64,000 nucleotides of DNA from Spirosoma rhododendri (GCF_012849055.1 NZ_CP051677.1:4231001-4295000), one strand, 5' to 3'; positions 53,622 through 62,663 are shown, counted from the stretch's first letter. Notes: a model not told the origin generated them from the sequence alone. A program made the numbers and translations.

Positions 53622-55362
53622 ATGGTACGTTACTCATTCCGCATCACGATACTGCTTTTGTTGCTGTTGGCCGGGCTATCGCCGATTGTCCGGGCGCAGC
53701 CGGGCCGACCAACCGGCGACAAGATCGAGTTACTGCGGGCCGATAGCCTCGTTATTGTGAATGTGCCCGGTCAGGCTGTCAGGCGGGTGTACAACAACGT
53801 ACAGTTTCGCCAGAAAGGCATGCTAATGTACTGCGATCTGGCCGTTCAGAACGCGACGACCAACATAATCGAAGCTTACGGCAATGTGCGGCTGGTGCAG
53901 GGCGATACGGTCAGTGTACGGGGTGACACCATGTTCTACTACGGCAACATGCGGCAGGCCAACGTCAGCGGCCGCGTTGTTATGCGCGACCGTAAGATGA
54001 CGCTGACGACGAACAAGCTTGATTATGACCTAATTTCCGGCATCGCCCATTACCCCCCGGCGCACCCGACCGCCCCGGCCGTATCGTCGATAAAGAAAAC
54101 GTATTGACGAGTCGCGAAGGGTTTTACGATACCCGCAGCAAACTGTTTACGTTTCGGCAGAATGTGAAGCTGGTCAACCCAAAAGGCACGCTGACCGCTG
54201 ACTCACTATTGTACAATTCGACGAGCCGCATTGCCACGTTTATGGGGCCAACGCGTATTGTCAACAAAGACGGGGTCCTGACGGCGGTGGCCGGGCAGTA
54301 TAACACTGTAACGGGTATTTCGAACTTTCAGCGTCGGGCAACCGTCGAAACACCCAAGTACCGTTTGACGGGCGACACGCTGTACTACGACAATATCGCC
54401 GATCTGGGCATTGCAGACGGCAACGTGATTATGGTGGCGAAAGACAGAAAAGCGGTTATTCTGGGCGACCACGTGCGCTACAACGGTAAAGCCGGGGTGT
54501 CGCGGGTGACGGGCCATCCCGTGGCCAAAAGCGTCGTCAGCGATGATACGCTATTTATGCGGGCCGACACCTTGTTTTCCTTCGACAATAAAGTCACGAA
54601 TGCGCGCCGGCTGCTGGGGCAGAAAAACGTATTTGTTTACAAATCAGATCTGCAAAGCAAGTGCGACTCGCTGATCTATGACACGGTTGACTCAACGCTT
54701 TACTTCTACAAGAAACCCATTATCTGGAGTCAGAACCGGTATCAGATGGAAGCGGATTCGATGCGGGCGCTGATGAAAAACGATAAGATCAACACCATGT
54801 TTCTTCGTGGTCATGCCTTCTCGATTTCGCTCGATACACTGAATCAGTTTAATCAGGTCAAAGGCCGCACGATCACCGCGTTTTTTACGACTAAAATAGT
54901 GTCGGTCACAGCCGGAGCGACTAAGCAGGTGGTGGCCAAACGCGCGGGTAAAGCCGTAACTGTAACCCGGACAACGCCAGCCCGTTCGCTGACGGTCGGT
55001 CAGCAGGAGCGTACAGCGCTGGATCGCGTTCTTGTTGACGGAAACGGCCAAAGCATATACTTCGCGCTGGACGACAAAAACAAGCTGATTGGCATGAATC
55101 ATGTGGAGTGCAGTCGGATGAACCTCGAATTCGCCGATAATAAGGTACAGCGAATCCGGTTCTACGGCCGTCCTGATGCGCAGTTTGTGCCCCCCAGGAA
55201 TTCAGCCCGGAGGTACAGGAACTGGATGGCTTTCGCTGGCGGGTAGCCGAGAAACCAACAAAAGGACAGGTACTTTGGCTGGAAACACCACCGGAAGAAA
55301 AGCCAGCAACCCGCAAGCTGATTAAAAAGAGGCAGCCGGTTAAACCTTTGGCTAAGAAATAG
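53622..55362 (+). pseudogene. OstA/LptA-like lipopolysaccharide-transport family protein, two frameshifts as written
   Basis: The N terminus is a signal peptide (MVRYSFRITILLLLLLAGLS). An OstA/LptA beta-jellyroll repeat follows (VQFRQKGMLMYCDLAVQNAT, IIEAYGNVRLVQGDTVSVRG). The first frame fails at a C6 run (54053-54058). One more C would read HYPPGAPDRPGRIVDKENVL and join the second frame. The second fails at another C6 run (55190-55195). One more C would read VPPQEFSPEVQELDGFRWR and continue to a stop at 55360-55362. The restored protein is about 580 residues, larger than classical LptA. The likely role is lipopolysaccharide transit through the periplasm, with LptC at 63163. Confidence 0.8.
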
Positions 55363-55414
55363 GTTCAAAGAGCTATAAATTGCGTAATTTAACAATAATT
55401 AAATTGTACATACG

Positions 55415-55445
55415 TTGACTTTCTCTTCTGTGCCTGATAGGTTTG
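55415..55445 (+). promoter_or_regulatory. Promoter of the T9SS cargo gene (-33 TTGACT, -7 TAGGTTTG)
   Basis: TTG at 55415-55417 and TAGGTTTG at 55438-55445 are about 20 bases apart, matching the Bacteroidota sigma-70-type TTG...TAnnTTTG promoter. The expected start is about 55452, which leaves a leader of about 27 bases before the ATG at 55479. Confidence 0.55.
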
Positions 55446-55478
55446 TGGTGAATACGTGTGTACCCGAAATAGCAATTC

Positions 55479-56129
55479 ATGAAACAAATTATACTTTTTG
55501 GTTTACTCGCCGGCTTACTGTCGGTCAACTCCCCGCTCCGGGCACAGGTTGCCCCGCGCGATTCCGACGCCCGAAAGGGTAGTCGGCTGGAGTTGGGCCG
55601 TACGGGTGCCACGCCGAAGTCAACCGCAGGTGGTCTTCCCAACCAACGGTTTTCGCTGGTGAAAAAGCCCGCGACCGCTTCCCTCGACCGGGCCCTTTCG
55701 GTTAGTAAAAACGCTCCCATCAACGCCTATTACCGGTCACTACTGGTAGCCCGCGCAGGTGCCAAAGCCGGGGCTCGCACAACAGCAGCGGAAGCCGCCG
55801 GTAGTGTTGAAGGTAAAATCACAAAAGAAGTCTCGGAGAGCGACGACAACCTGATGTTTGCCAATGAGCACATTGCCGTGTCGAACATCTACCCCAACCC
55901 CGCCAACGACTACGCCGAGATCTCGTATCAGTACACGGGGGCTGTCAATGAAGCAAAACTGGTGCTGATTAACGTACTGGGTTCGCCGGTTGCAGAGTAC
56001 GAGCTGGCGAAGAATGACCGCAAACTCCGCATCGCCACGAGCGACATGATGACAGGCTACTATTTCTATCAGCTTTCGCTGGATGGTAAGAAGGTAGCCA
56101 CTAAAAAACTGCTGGTCCGGCATCAGTAG
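55479..56129 (+). CDS. Exported protein with type IX secretion C-terminal sorting domain
   Basis: A 216-residue protein with a signal peptide (MKQIILFGLLAGLLSVNSPL). The middle part is basic and low in complexity. The last about 80 residues are a type A T9SS sorting domain: ISNIYPNPANDYAEIS-type start (here VSNIYPNPANDYAEISYQYT), LVLINVLGSPVAEYEL, and the ending GKKVATKKLLVRHQ. No enzymatic domain is visible, so the function of the mature 110-residue cargo is unknown. It has its own promoter and terminator. Confidence 0.9.
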   Translation: MKQIILFGLLAGLLSVNSPLRAQVAPRDSDARKGSRLELGRTGATPKSTAGGLPNQRFSLVKKPATASLDRALSVSKNAPINAYYRSLLVARAGAKAGARTTAAEAAGSVEGKITKEVSESDDNLMFANEHIAVSNIYPNPANDYAEISYQYTGAVNEAKLVLINVLGSPVAEYELAKNDRKLRIATSDMMTGYYFYQLSLDGKKVATKKLLVRHQ

Positions 56130-56190
56130 ACGGGTCATCAGTTCTTAAAAAAGCTTAATAACACTCTTCGGGTCGCTTTCTGGCCGTACT

Positions 56191-56235
56191 ATACGGGTTA
56201 CACCAACGTTTTAGCGGTGTAGCCCGTATTTTTTT
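56191..56235 (+). terminator. Intrinsic terminator before bamD
   Basis: A 14-bp stem with one G-U pair (ATACGGGTTACACC at 56191-56204; GGTGTAGCCCGTAT at 56216-56229), 11-base loop and a T7 run. The bamD -7 element begins 3 bases after it. Confidence 0.88.
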
Positions 56236-56237
56236 CG

Positions 56238-56245
56238 TACCTTTG
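56238..56245 (+). promoter_or_regulatory. Candidate -7 element for bamD
   Basis: TACCTTTG matches TAnnTTTG, 5 bases before the ATG at 56251. Transcription would start at or beside the ATG, giving a leaderless or near-leaderless mRNA. The -33 region coincides with the upstream terminator stem. Confidence 0.4.
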
Positions 56246-56250
56246 CCCCT

Positions 56251-57165
56251 ATGCAATACCTTCGTTTTGCTCGGCTGCTAGCCCTCGTTTGTTGTTTTGG
56301 TTTCCTCGTTTCCTGTAGTTCGTTCAACAAACTACAGAAAACCGCCACCGACGAACAGAAATACAAAGCCGCCCTCCAATACTACGAGAAAAAAGACTGG
56401 TACCACGCCGGTCTGCTGTTCGAGGAACTGATTCCTGTTCTGAAAGGAAGCACGGAGTCAGAGATGGCGCAGTTTTACCATGCGTACACGCAGTTCAATC
56501 AGCAGCAGTACCTGCTGAGCTCAACGCTGTTCAAGAAGTTCTATGAGACGTTTGCCCGTAGCGAACACGCGCAGGAAGCCATGTACATGTACGCGGTTTC
56601 GCTCTACAAAGACGCGCCCGACTTCAACCTCGATCAGTCGAATACGCTGACGGCGACATCGGCTTTGCAGGACTTTATCAATAACTACCCCGACACGCAG
56701 TACCGCGACGAAACCACGAAGATGATTCTGGAGCTTCGTCAGAAACTGGAGCGCAAGGCCTACGAAAAAGCCAAACTGTACTTCAAAACCAGCGGCTTCA
56801 ACATTGCCTCCTACAAGTCGTCGGTTATCTCGATCAACATCTTTCAGCGCGACTTCCCGGATTCGCCCTACAACGAAGAACTGGCGTTCCTGAAAGTCGA
56901 TGCCGAGTATAGCCTGGCGCAGAACAGCCTGGAAACAAAGCAGAAGGAACGTTATCAGGAAGCAATGACTTATTATCAGGGATTTGTTGACAAGTATCCG
57001 AACAGCAAATACCTGAAGCAGGCCGAAAAAATGTTTGAGTCCAGCCAGAAAGAAATCGACCGGCTGACAAAACTGGAAGTAGAACGGGAAAAGGAAAAAC
57101 AGTTGCAGAAACAGCAGCAGGCTCCTGCCAACCGGCCCGGCAAAGTAACGGCGGCCCGGCAGTAA
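56251..57165 (+). CDS. bamD: Outer membrane assembly lipoprotein BamD
   Basis: A 304-residue outer-membrane lipoprotein of the BAM complex, which folds beta-barrel proteins with BamA. The signal peptide ends in the lipobox LVSC (about residues 19-22). Five TPR-like repeats follow, with family motifs such as YYEKKDWYHAGLLFEELIPV, YHAYTQFNQQQYLLSSTLFK and DFINNYPDTQYRDE. The C-terminal tail is a Lys/Gln-rich coiled coil (about 260-304). It heads the conserved order bamD-rpoZ-coaBC-DUF4835-recN. Confidence 0.95.
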   Translation: MQYLRFARLLALVCCFGFLVSCSSFNKLQKTATDEQKYKAALQYYEKKDWYHAGLLFEELIPVLKGSTESEMAQFYHAYTQFNQQQYLLSSTLFKKFYETFARSEHAQEAMYMYAVSLYKDAPDFNLDQSNTLTATSALQDFINNYPDTQYRDETTKMILELRQKLERKAYEKAKLYFKTSGFNIASYKSSVISINIFQRDFPDSPYNEELAFLKVDAEYSLAQNSLETKQKERYQEAMTYYQGFVDKYPNSKYLKQAEKMFESSQKEIDRLTKLEVEREKEKQLQKQQQAPANRPGKVTAARQ

Positions 57166-57208
57166 ACCCAGTATCGACTCCATAAACGAGTATTGACAAT
57201 AAGCGACT

Positions 57209-57523
57209 ATGGCAACCAACCAATCTATCATCACCCGCGATAATGACAAAATCGCGCGCGAAACCGGTAACCTGTACGAATCTGTTTCGATCATCTCGAA
57301 GCGGGCCCGTCAGATTGCGGTTAAAAACAAAGAAGAGCTGAGCAGCAAGCTGTCGGAGTTTGTATCGGCAGTCGATAACCTGGAAGAGGTATTCGAGAAC
57401 CGTGAGCAGATCGAAATTTCGAAATTCTACGAGCGGATGCCCAAGCCAACCTCGACGGCTACCGACGAGTTTCTGGAAGGCAAAGTGTACTGGCGTTACA
57501 ACGACGAAGAGCCGCAGCAGTAA
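57209..57523 (+). CDS. rpoZ: DNA-directed RNA polymerase omega subunit (Bacteroidota type)
   Basis: A 104-residue cytoplasmic subunit that wraps the C terminus of beta-prime and helps assembly. The N terminus ITRDNDKIARETGNLYESVS and the next helix IISKRARQIAVKNKEELSSK correspond to the omega fold. The acidic C-terminal part (EFLEGKVYWRYNDEEPQQ) is typical of the phylum's form. Synteny with bamD and coaBC supports the call. A strong terminator follows. Confidence 0.9.
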   Translation: MATNQSIITRDNDKIARETGNLYESVSIISKRARQIAVKNKEELSSKLSEFVSAVDNLEEVFENREQIEISKFYERMPKPTSTATDEFLEGKVYWRYNDEEPQQ

Positions 57524-57542
57524 TCGGCATCGTTTGTTTCGG

Positions 57543-57572
57543 CAACCGCCCGGCACATCTGCCGGGCGGTTG
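57543..57572 (+). terminator. Terminator after rpoZ
   Basis: A 13-bp GC-rich perfect stem (CAACCGCCCGGCA at 57543-57555; right arm 57560-57572) with a CATC loop, followed by TTCTTGTTT. Expression of coaBC downstream may need its own start or read-through. Confidence 0.8.
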
Positions 57573-57615
57573 TTCTTGTTTAGACGAACTCCGTTCTTCT
57601 TCCTTCCCACCTATT

Positions 57616-58830
57616 ATGCTTGCCGGAAAACGAATTCTACTGGGTGTTACGGGCAGTATTTCCGCCTACAAATCGGCTCTGCTGGTGCGGTTGCTGGTGA
57701 AGGCTGGGGCCGAGGTGCAGGTCATCATGACCGAGTCGGCCCAGACGTTCATCACCCCGCTGACGCTGTCGACGCTCTCGAAACGGCCCGTTCTGAGTCA
57801 GTTCGTTGCTAACGGGCAGACCGGCGAATGGACGAACCATGTCGAGCTGGGTTTGTGGGCCGATGTCCTGGTCATTGCCCCGGCTTCGGCCCGTACGCTG
57901 GCCCGCTGCGCCAACGGCCTGGCCGACGATCTGCTGTCGGCGGTGTATCTGTCGGCACGCTGTCCGGTATTTTTCGCCCCGGCCATGGACCTCGACATGT
58001 ACCAGCACCCGGCCACAACGGCCAATTTGGCCCGGTTGTCGTCGTACGGTAACCACATCATCAAAGCCGAATACGGCGAGCTGGCGAGTGGGCTGGTAGG
58101 CGAAGGTCGACTGGCCGAGCCGGAAACCATCGTACAAGTGCTTGCGGCTCACCTTGCCCAACGGCCTGAACTGGCCGGACGGCACGTGCTGATAACGGCC
58201 GGGCCAACGCAGGAGCCCATCGACCCGGTGCGCTATATCAGCAACCACTCTACGGGAAAAATGGGCTACGCAATCGCACGCGCCTTCGCCATGGCTGGCG
58301 CGCAGGTGACACTCATCAGCGGACCAACGGCTCTGCCCCTGCCTGCATTGGGCGTTCGGCGAATCGATGTGCGCTCGGCACAGGAGATGTTTACCGCTGC
58401 CGCAGCCGAATTTCCGACTGCCGACGTGCTGATTCTGAACGCGGCCGTGGCCGACTACACGCCGGTACACGTGGCTGATCGGAAAATCAAAAAGAAAGAG
58501 ACAGAATTTGCGCTGGAACTAACCCGAACCACCGATATTGCGGCTACGCTCGGGGCGCAGAAACGACCGGGTCAGTGGCTGATGGGCTTTGCGCTGGAAA
58601 CAGATAATGAGCAGGCTAACGCGCTGTCGAAGCTGCAAAGCAAACACCTCGACTGGATCGTACTGAACTCCCTGCGCGACTCCGGCGCGGGCTTCGGATA
58701 CGACACCAACAAGATCACCGTTATGGATAAGGCCGGCCAGACTCATGCCTTCGACCTAAAATCGAAAGACGCCGTGGCGCAGGATTTGCTCGACCTGGTT
58801 GCCAATGCCCTGACAGCACCTTCCGTATGA
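57616..58830 (+). CDS. coaBC: Bifunctional phosphopantothenoylcysteine decarboxylase / phosphopantothenate-cysteine ligase
   Basis: A 404-residue flavoprotein of coenzyme A synthesis. The CoaC part (about 1-190) has LLGVTGSISAYKSALLVR, the catalytic His in TNHVELG, and FAPAMDLDMYQHPA, where the usual Asn is Asp. The CoaB part (about 190-404) has VLITAGPTQEPIDPVRYISN, HSTGKMGYAIARAFA and NAAVADYTPVHVADRKIK. The stop overlaps the next ATG by ATGA (58827-58830). Confidence 0.96.
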   Translation: MLAGKRILLGVTGSISAYKSALLVRLLVKAGAEVQVIMTESAQTFITPLTLSTLSKRPVLSQFVANGQTGEWTNHVELGLWADVLVIAPASARTLARCANGLADDLLSAVYLSARCPVFFAPAMDLDMYQHPATTANLARLSSYGNHIIKAEYGELASGLVGEGRLAEPETIVQVLAAHLAQRPELAGRHVLITAGPTQEPIDPVRYISNHSTGKMGYAIARAFAMAGAQVTLISGPTALPLPALGVRRIDVRSAQEMFTAAAAEFPTADVLILNAAVADYTPVHVADRKIKKKETEFALELTRTTDIAATLGAQKRPGQWLMGFALETDNEQANALSKLQSKHLDWIVLNSLRDSGAGFGYDTNKITVMDKAGQTHAFDLKSKDAVAQDLLDLVANALTAPSV

Positions 58831-59747
58831 AACAACTCCGCCTACTTTGCCTGCTGCTTGGTCTGACTGCGACAGCGCAGGCGCAGGAACTGAACTGCAC
58901 CGTGACGGTCAACGCCGACCAGTTGTTTGCCCAGCAAAAAACTGATTTTTCGTACGTGAATCAGTTGAAGGGCATCATCAGCGAGTTCATGAACACGCGC
59001 CGATGGAGCAACGATCAGTTTACTCCCTCCGAGCGCATCAACTGCTCCCTGAACATCAACCTGATCAAATCGCTGACGCAGGGAGCCTTCGAAGCAACGG
59101 CTCAGATTGTCGTGACACGGCCCGTTTACGGCACCAACTACGAAACCACGACGCTGAGCTACGTCGATCGGGCGTTCAATTTTATTTATCTGCCCACAAC
59201 CCCGGTGTATTTTCGGGAAAACCAGTACTCCGACGACCTGACCTCATTGCTCGGCTTTTACGCCAACGTTATTCTGGCGACCGATTACGACACGTTCAGT
59301 AAGCAGGGCGGCAACCTGTTCGTTCAGCGCGCCTACGCCATTACCAACCTGGCGCAGCAGGGCTCGGCCAACGGAGCGTGGCAAACCGGGGGTGACCGGC
59401 GAAACCGGTTCTGGCTGATCGAAAATCTGCAAAACCAGCAGCTAATCCCCTTTCGGGATGCCGTTTACACCTACCATCGGCTCGGCCTCGATCAGTTTGC
59501 AGCCAACCCGATTCAGGTGCGCAAACAAACGCTGGAGATGCTGAACACCATCCGTCGGATTGGCCTGCAACTACCTAACTCTGTGCTGATTAACTCATTT
59601 TTTGACGCCAAATCAACGGAGATCTACAACATTATGTTTGAGGGAACACCCGCCGAACGTAAACAGGCCTTCGACCTGCTCTCGTACCTCGATCCCTCCA
59701 AAACCGAGACCTACCGCAAGCTGGTGGGGGGTGATTTTTGGGTTTAA
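58827..59747 (+). CDS. DUF4835 family exported protein (PorD-type in some annotations)
   Basis: A 306-residue secreted protein with signal peptide MKQLRLLCLLLGLTATAQA. The mature start LNCTVTVNADQLFAQQKTDF, the segment INCSLNINLIKSLTQGAFEA and the ending SYLDPSKTETYRKLVGGDFW are typical of DUF4835, which is almost always between coaBC and recN in Bacteroidota. Some databases name it PorD and link it to type IX secretion. I am only moderately sure of that link. Translation is coupled to coaBC by a 4-base overlap. Confidence 0.92.
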   Translation: MKQLRLLCLLLGLTATAQAQELNCTVTVNADQLFAQQKTDFSYVNQLKGIISEFMNTRRWSNDQFTPSERINCSLNINLIKSLTQGAFEATAQIVVTRPVYGTNYETTTLSYVDRAFNFIYLPTTPVYFRENQYSDDLTSLLGFYANVILATDYDTFSKQGGNLFVQRAYAITNLAQQGSANGAWQTGGDRRNRFWLIENLQNQQLIPFRDAVYTYHRLGLDQFAANPIQVRKQTLEMLNTIRRIGLQLPNSVLINSFFDAKSTEIYNIMFEGTPAERKQAFDLLSYLDPSKTETYRKLVGGDFWV

Positions 59748-59818
59748 GGTTTAATGTGTAAGGTTTAAAGTAGTCCGCAACAGAACCTTAAACGTTAGAC
59801 ATTAAACCTTAAACCAAA
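59743..59818. repeat. Hairpin of the TTTAAGGTTTAACG family (copy 5)
   Basis: The left arm (59743-59774, GGGTTTAAGGTTTAATGTGT) and right arm (59784-59817, GAACCTTAAACGTTAGACAT) are near-complementary. It begins at the DUF4835 stop and precedes recN. Confidence 0.7.
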
Positions 59819-59870
59819 CCTCGAACTTCATCCCTCCCCCACGTGTTGACAAAGTGAGACTCCTTCCTTT

Positions 59871-61544
59871 ATGCTGTCGCATCTACTGATAAAAAACTAT
59901 GCGCTGATCGACGAGCTTGAACTTCGCCCCGACCGTGAATTAAACATCATCACGGGCGAGACGGGCGCGGGCAAGTCGATCATGTTGGGGGCAATCGGAC
60001 TGCTATTGGGAAACCGGGCCGACACGCGGGTGCTGTACAACCCGGAAAAAAAGTGCGTCATCGAAGGCACGTTTGCCGTAACGGGCTACCGCATCGAACG
60101 CATTTTCGACGAAGAAGAACTGGACTTTTCGGATACCTGTATTGTCAGGCGCGAAATCGGCGTCAGCGGCAAGTCACGTGCGTTTGTCAACGACACACCC
60201 GTCAACCTCGATACGCTTCGGCGCGTCACGAGCGAGTTGATGGACATCCACTCCCAGCATGATTCGGTACTGCTGGGCTCCAACGATTACCAGCTGGGCA
60301 TTGTCGATACCTACGCGCAAAACGACTCGCAACTCAGTCAGTACCGCGCTGATTACCAGACTTACCGGGCCGCCCGTGCCATTTTCGACAAGCTTCAGTC
60401 GGAGGCAGCGGCCATGCGGAAAGAGTTCGACTACAACAATTTCCTGTACGACGAATTGACAAAAGCGCAGTTGCTGCCCAACGAGCAGGAAACGCTGGAA
60501 CAGGAACTGACCATTCTGGAAAACGCGGGCGACATCAAGGAACGGCTGCAACTGGCTTACGAATACCTCGACAACGCCGAGCAGTCGGTGATCGATTTTC
60601 TGAAAGGGGCCGTCAGCAACCTGTCGTACATCAGCAAGCTGTCGGATCAGTACGAGCAGTTGCAGCAGCGGGCACAGAGTGCCCTGATCGAACTGCGCGA
60701 CCTGGCCCTCGAAATCAGCACGGAACAGGACAACGTCGACGTCGACGATGGCCGGGCGGAAACGATTCGGGAGCGACTCAACCTGATCTATCAGTTGCAG
60801 ACCAAGCATCAGGTAACGAACGTGGACGGACTGATTGCCTTACGCGACGAACTGGGCCAGAAAGTCAACACGGTGCTGAACCTCGACGATAATCTGGCGG
60901 CAGCGAAAGCCGATGCCGAAGCCGCCCGCAGGCAGTTGATGGAGCGCGCCCACGAACTGTCGGAAACCCGGCAGGCCGTACTGCCGCTGATTGAAACCGA
61001 GATTGGTGGCCTGCTCAACGAACTGGGTATGCCCAACGCGTCGCTGCACATTAAAGCCGAAGCCAGCAAGCCCGGCCCCGTCGGTATCGACACGATTTCG
61101 TTTTTGTTCAGCGCCAACAAAGGCATTCAGCCACAGCAGCTCAAAGCCGTGGCATCGGGGGGTGAATTCTCCCGATTGATGCTGGCAATCAAGTATATCC
61201 TGGCCAGTAAGCGGTCGTTGCCGACGATTATTTTCGACGAGATCGACACGGGTATATCGGGTGAAATCGCGATCAAGATGGGCAACATGATGCGCGATAT
61301 GTCGGGTAGTCACCAGATTATTGCCATCACGCACCTGCACCAGATTGCCGGTCAGGGCACGGCTCACTACTTCGTCTACAAGGACCATTCGGCCGATAAA
61401 ACAGTCAGCCGGATTCGTAAACTAACGTTCGACGAGCGGGTACACGAGATCGCGCAGATGATCGGGGGCAAAAACCCATCAGCGAGCGCGCTTAAGAACG
61501 CCCGTGAAATTCTGAAACAACGCAGCAGCGTTGCCGCCAAATAA
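59871..61544 (+). CDS. recN: DNA repair protein RecN
   Basis: A 557-residue SMC-like ATPase that acts at double-strand breaks and holds DNA ends for recombination. Walker A is ITGETGAGKSIMLGAIGLLL. The coiled-coil arms span about 150-380. The ABC signature is ASGGEFSRLMLAIKYILASK, and Walker B is TIIFDEIDTGISGEIA. The length is normal. Its TAA shares a base with the next ATG (TAATG at 61542-61546), the first of a chain of overlapping genes. Confidence 0.97.
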   Translation: MLSHLLIKNYALIDELELRPDRELNIITGETGAGKSIMLGAIGLLLGNRADTRVLYNPEKKCVIEGTFAVTGYRIERIFDEEELDFSDTCIVRREIGVSGKSRAFVNDTPVNLDTLRRVTSELMDIHSQHDSVLLGSNDYQLGIVDTYAQNDSQLSQYRADYQTYRAARAIFDKLQSEAAAMRKEFDYNNFLYDELTKAQLLPNEQETLEQELTILENAGDIKERLQLAYEYLDNAEQSVIDFLKGAVSNLSYISKLSDQYEQLQQRAQSALIELRDLALEISTEQDNVDVDDGRAETIRERLNLIYQLQTKHQVTNVDGLIALRDELGQKVNTVLNLDDNLAAAKADAEAARRQLMERAHELSETRQAVLPLIETEIGGLLNELGMPNASLHIKAEASKPGPVGIDTISFLFSANKGIQPQQLKAVASGGEFSRLMLAIKYILASKRSLPTIIFDEIDTGISGEIAIKMGNMMRDMSGSHQIIAITHLHQIAGQGTAHYFVYKDHSADKTVSRIRKLTFDERVHEIAQMIGGKNPSASALKNAREILKQRSSVAAK

Positions 61545-62029
61545 TGCCCTTTTTTCGTTCGCCGTTGTGTGTGCTTACCCGGTTACGGAGGATAGCCGTT
61601 GTGTTTGGTGCGGTCTGCTGGCTAAGTGCCTGCGCTGACGGTAGCCGACCAGCCGTTGAGCAGGCCGAGCGGGATGTACTGTCTATCCACGACGCCATCA
61701 TGCCGAAGATAGATGATCTGCTGACGGCTCAGCGTCAACTCAAGGCCCGCCTGATTACGCTCGACAGTACAGCCGAGAACGGGTCGGCATCGTCGGCACT
61801 CCGGCTCGATGAAGACCGGAATCAGGCCCGGCGGCTCCTGCACGATCTCACCGTTGCCGATAGCCTGATGACCCGCTGGATGGCACACTACCGATACGAT
61901 ACCCTGGCTGGCTTACCCACCGACGAGGCTCTGCGCTACCTCGACACCCAGAAAGCCAGCATCACTGATGTTACAACCAAAGTCAATGAAAGTCTCGAGC
62001 ATACCCGCCAGTTCCTGGCAACTCCTTAG
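61544..62029 (+). CDS. Small lipoprotein of unknown function
   Basis: A 161-residue protein. The signal (LTRLRRIAVVFGAVCWLSAC) ends in the lipobox LSAC at about residue 30. The mature chain is almost wholly helical and probably coiled coil (AERDVLSIHDAIMPKIDDLL, NQARRLLHDLTVADSLMTRW). I recognise no family. It overlaps recN by one base and the SCO gene by 44 bases, which places it in the same mRNA as those genes. Confidence 0.8.
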   Translation: MPFFRSPLCVLTRLRRIAVVFGAVCWLSACADGSRPAVEQAERDVLSIHDAIMPKIDDLLTAQRQLKARLITLDSTAENGSASSALRLDEDRNQARRLLHDLTVADSLMTRWMAHYRYDTLAGLPTDEALRYLDTQKASITDVTTKVNESLEHTRQFLATP

Positions 62030-62663
62030 TACAACGGCTCTGCTAATCAGCCTGTCAATATTCGCAATCAGCTGCGGTCCGGGCGACGATAAACTGCCCG
62101 TTCTGGGGCAGAAAGAACTCGTTACCCGCACTGTCGATGGTAAAACAGTGACGGATTCAGTCGCGCACCAGATCCCGGACTTCGCCTTCGTCGATCAATA
62201 CGGCGACACAGTGACGGCTAAGACCGTAGCGGGGAAAATATACGTGGCCGATTTTTTCTTTACCAGCTGCCCCACGATCTGCCCCAAGATGAAGGTGCAG
62301 CTCAAGCGCGTGTTTGAGAAGTACAAGGGTAATTCTGACGTGCTGCTGCTCTCCCACTCCATCGACCCGAAACACGACTCGGTGGCAGTGCTGAAAAAAT
62401 TCGCCGATAACCTGGGTATCGCAGGCAAGCAGTGGCTGTTCCTGACCGGCGATCGCGACAAGATTTACGACATCGGTCAGAACAGCTACATGGTAACCGC
62501 GCAGGAAGATTCGTCGGTGCCGGGGGGCGTGGTCCACAGCGGGGCGTTTATTCTGGTCGACAAAGACCGACACATTCGGGGCATCTACGATGGAACGACC
62601 GAAGCGGGCGTCGATAAACTAATGAAGGACATGGACCGGCTGCTGGCCGAAAACAAGGCATGA
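61986..62663 (+). CDS. SCO1/SenC family protein
   Basis: A 225-residue lipoprotein from ATG 61986 (MKVSSIPASSWQLLSTTALL); the lipobox is AISC. It has a thioredoxin-like fold with the copper-binding motif SCPTICPKM (Cys-x-x-x-Cys) and a late His in GGVVHSGAFILVDKDRHIRG. SCO proteins deliver copper to cytochrome oxidase or keep its cysteines reduced. Together with the cytochrome c that follows (4-base overlap at 62660-62663), it points to respiratory-chain assembly at the outer face of the inner membrane. Confidence 0.92.
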   Translation: MKVSSIPASSWQLLSTTALLISLSIFAISCGPGDDKLPVLGQKELVTRTVDGKTVTDSVAHQIPDFAFVDQYGDTVTAKTVAGKIYVADFFFTSCPTICPKMKVQLKRVFEKYKGNSDVLLLSHSIDPKHDSVAVLKKFADNLGIAGKQWLFLTGDRDKIYDIGQNSYMVTAQEDSSVPGGVVHSGAFILVDKDRHIRGIYDGTTEAGVDKLMKDMDRLLAENKA

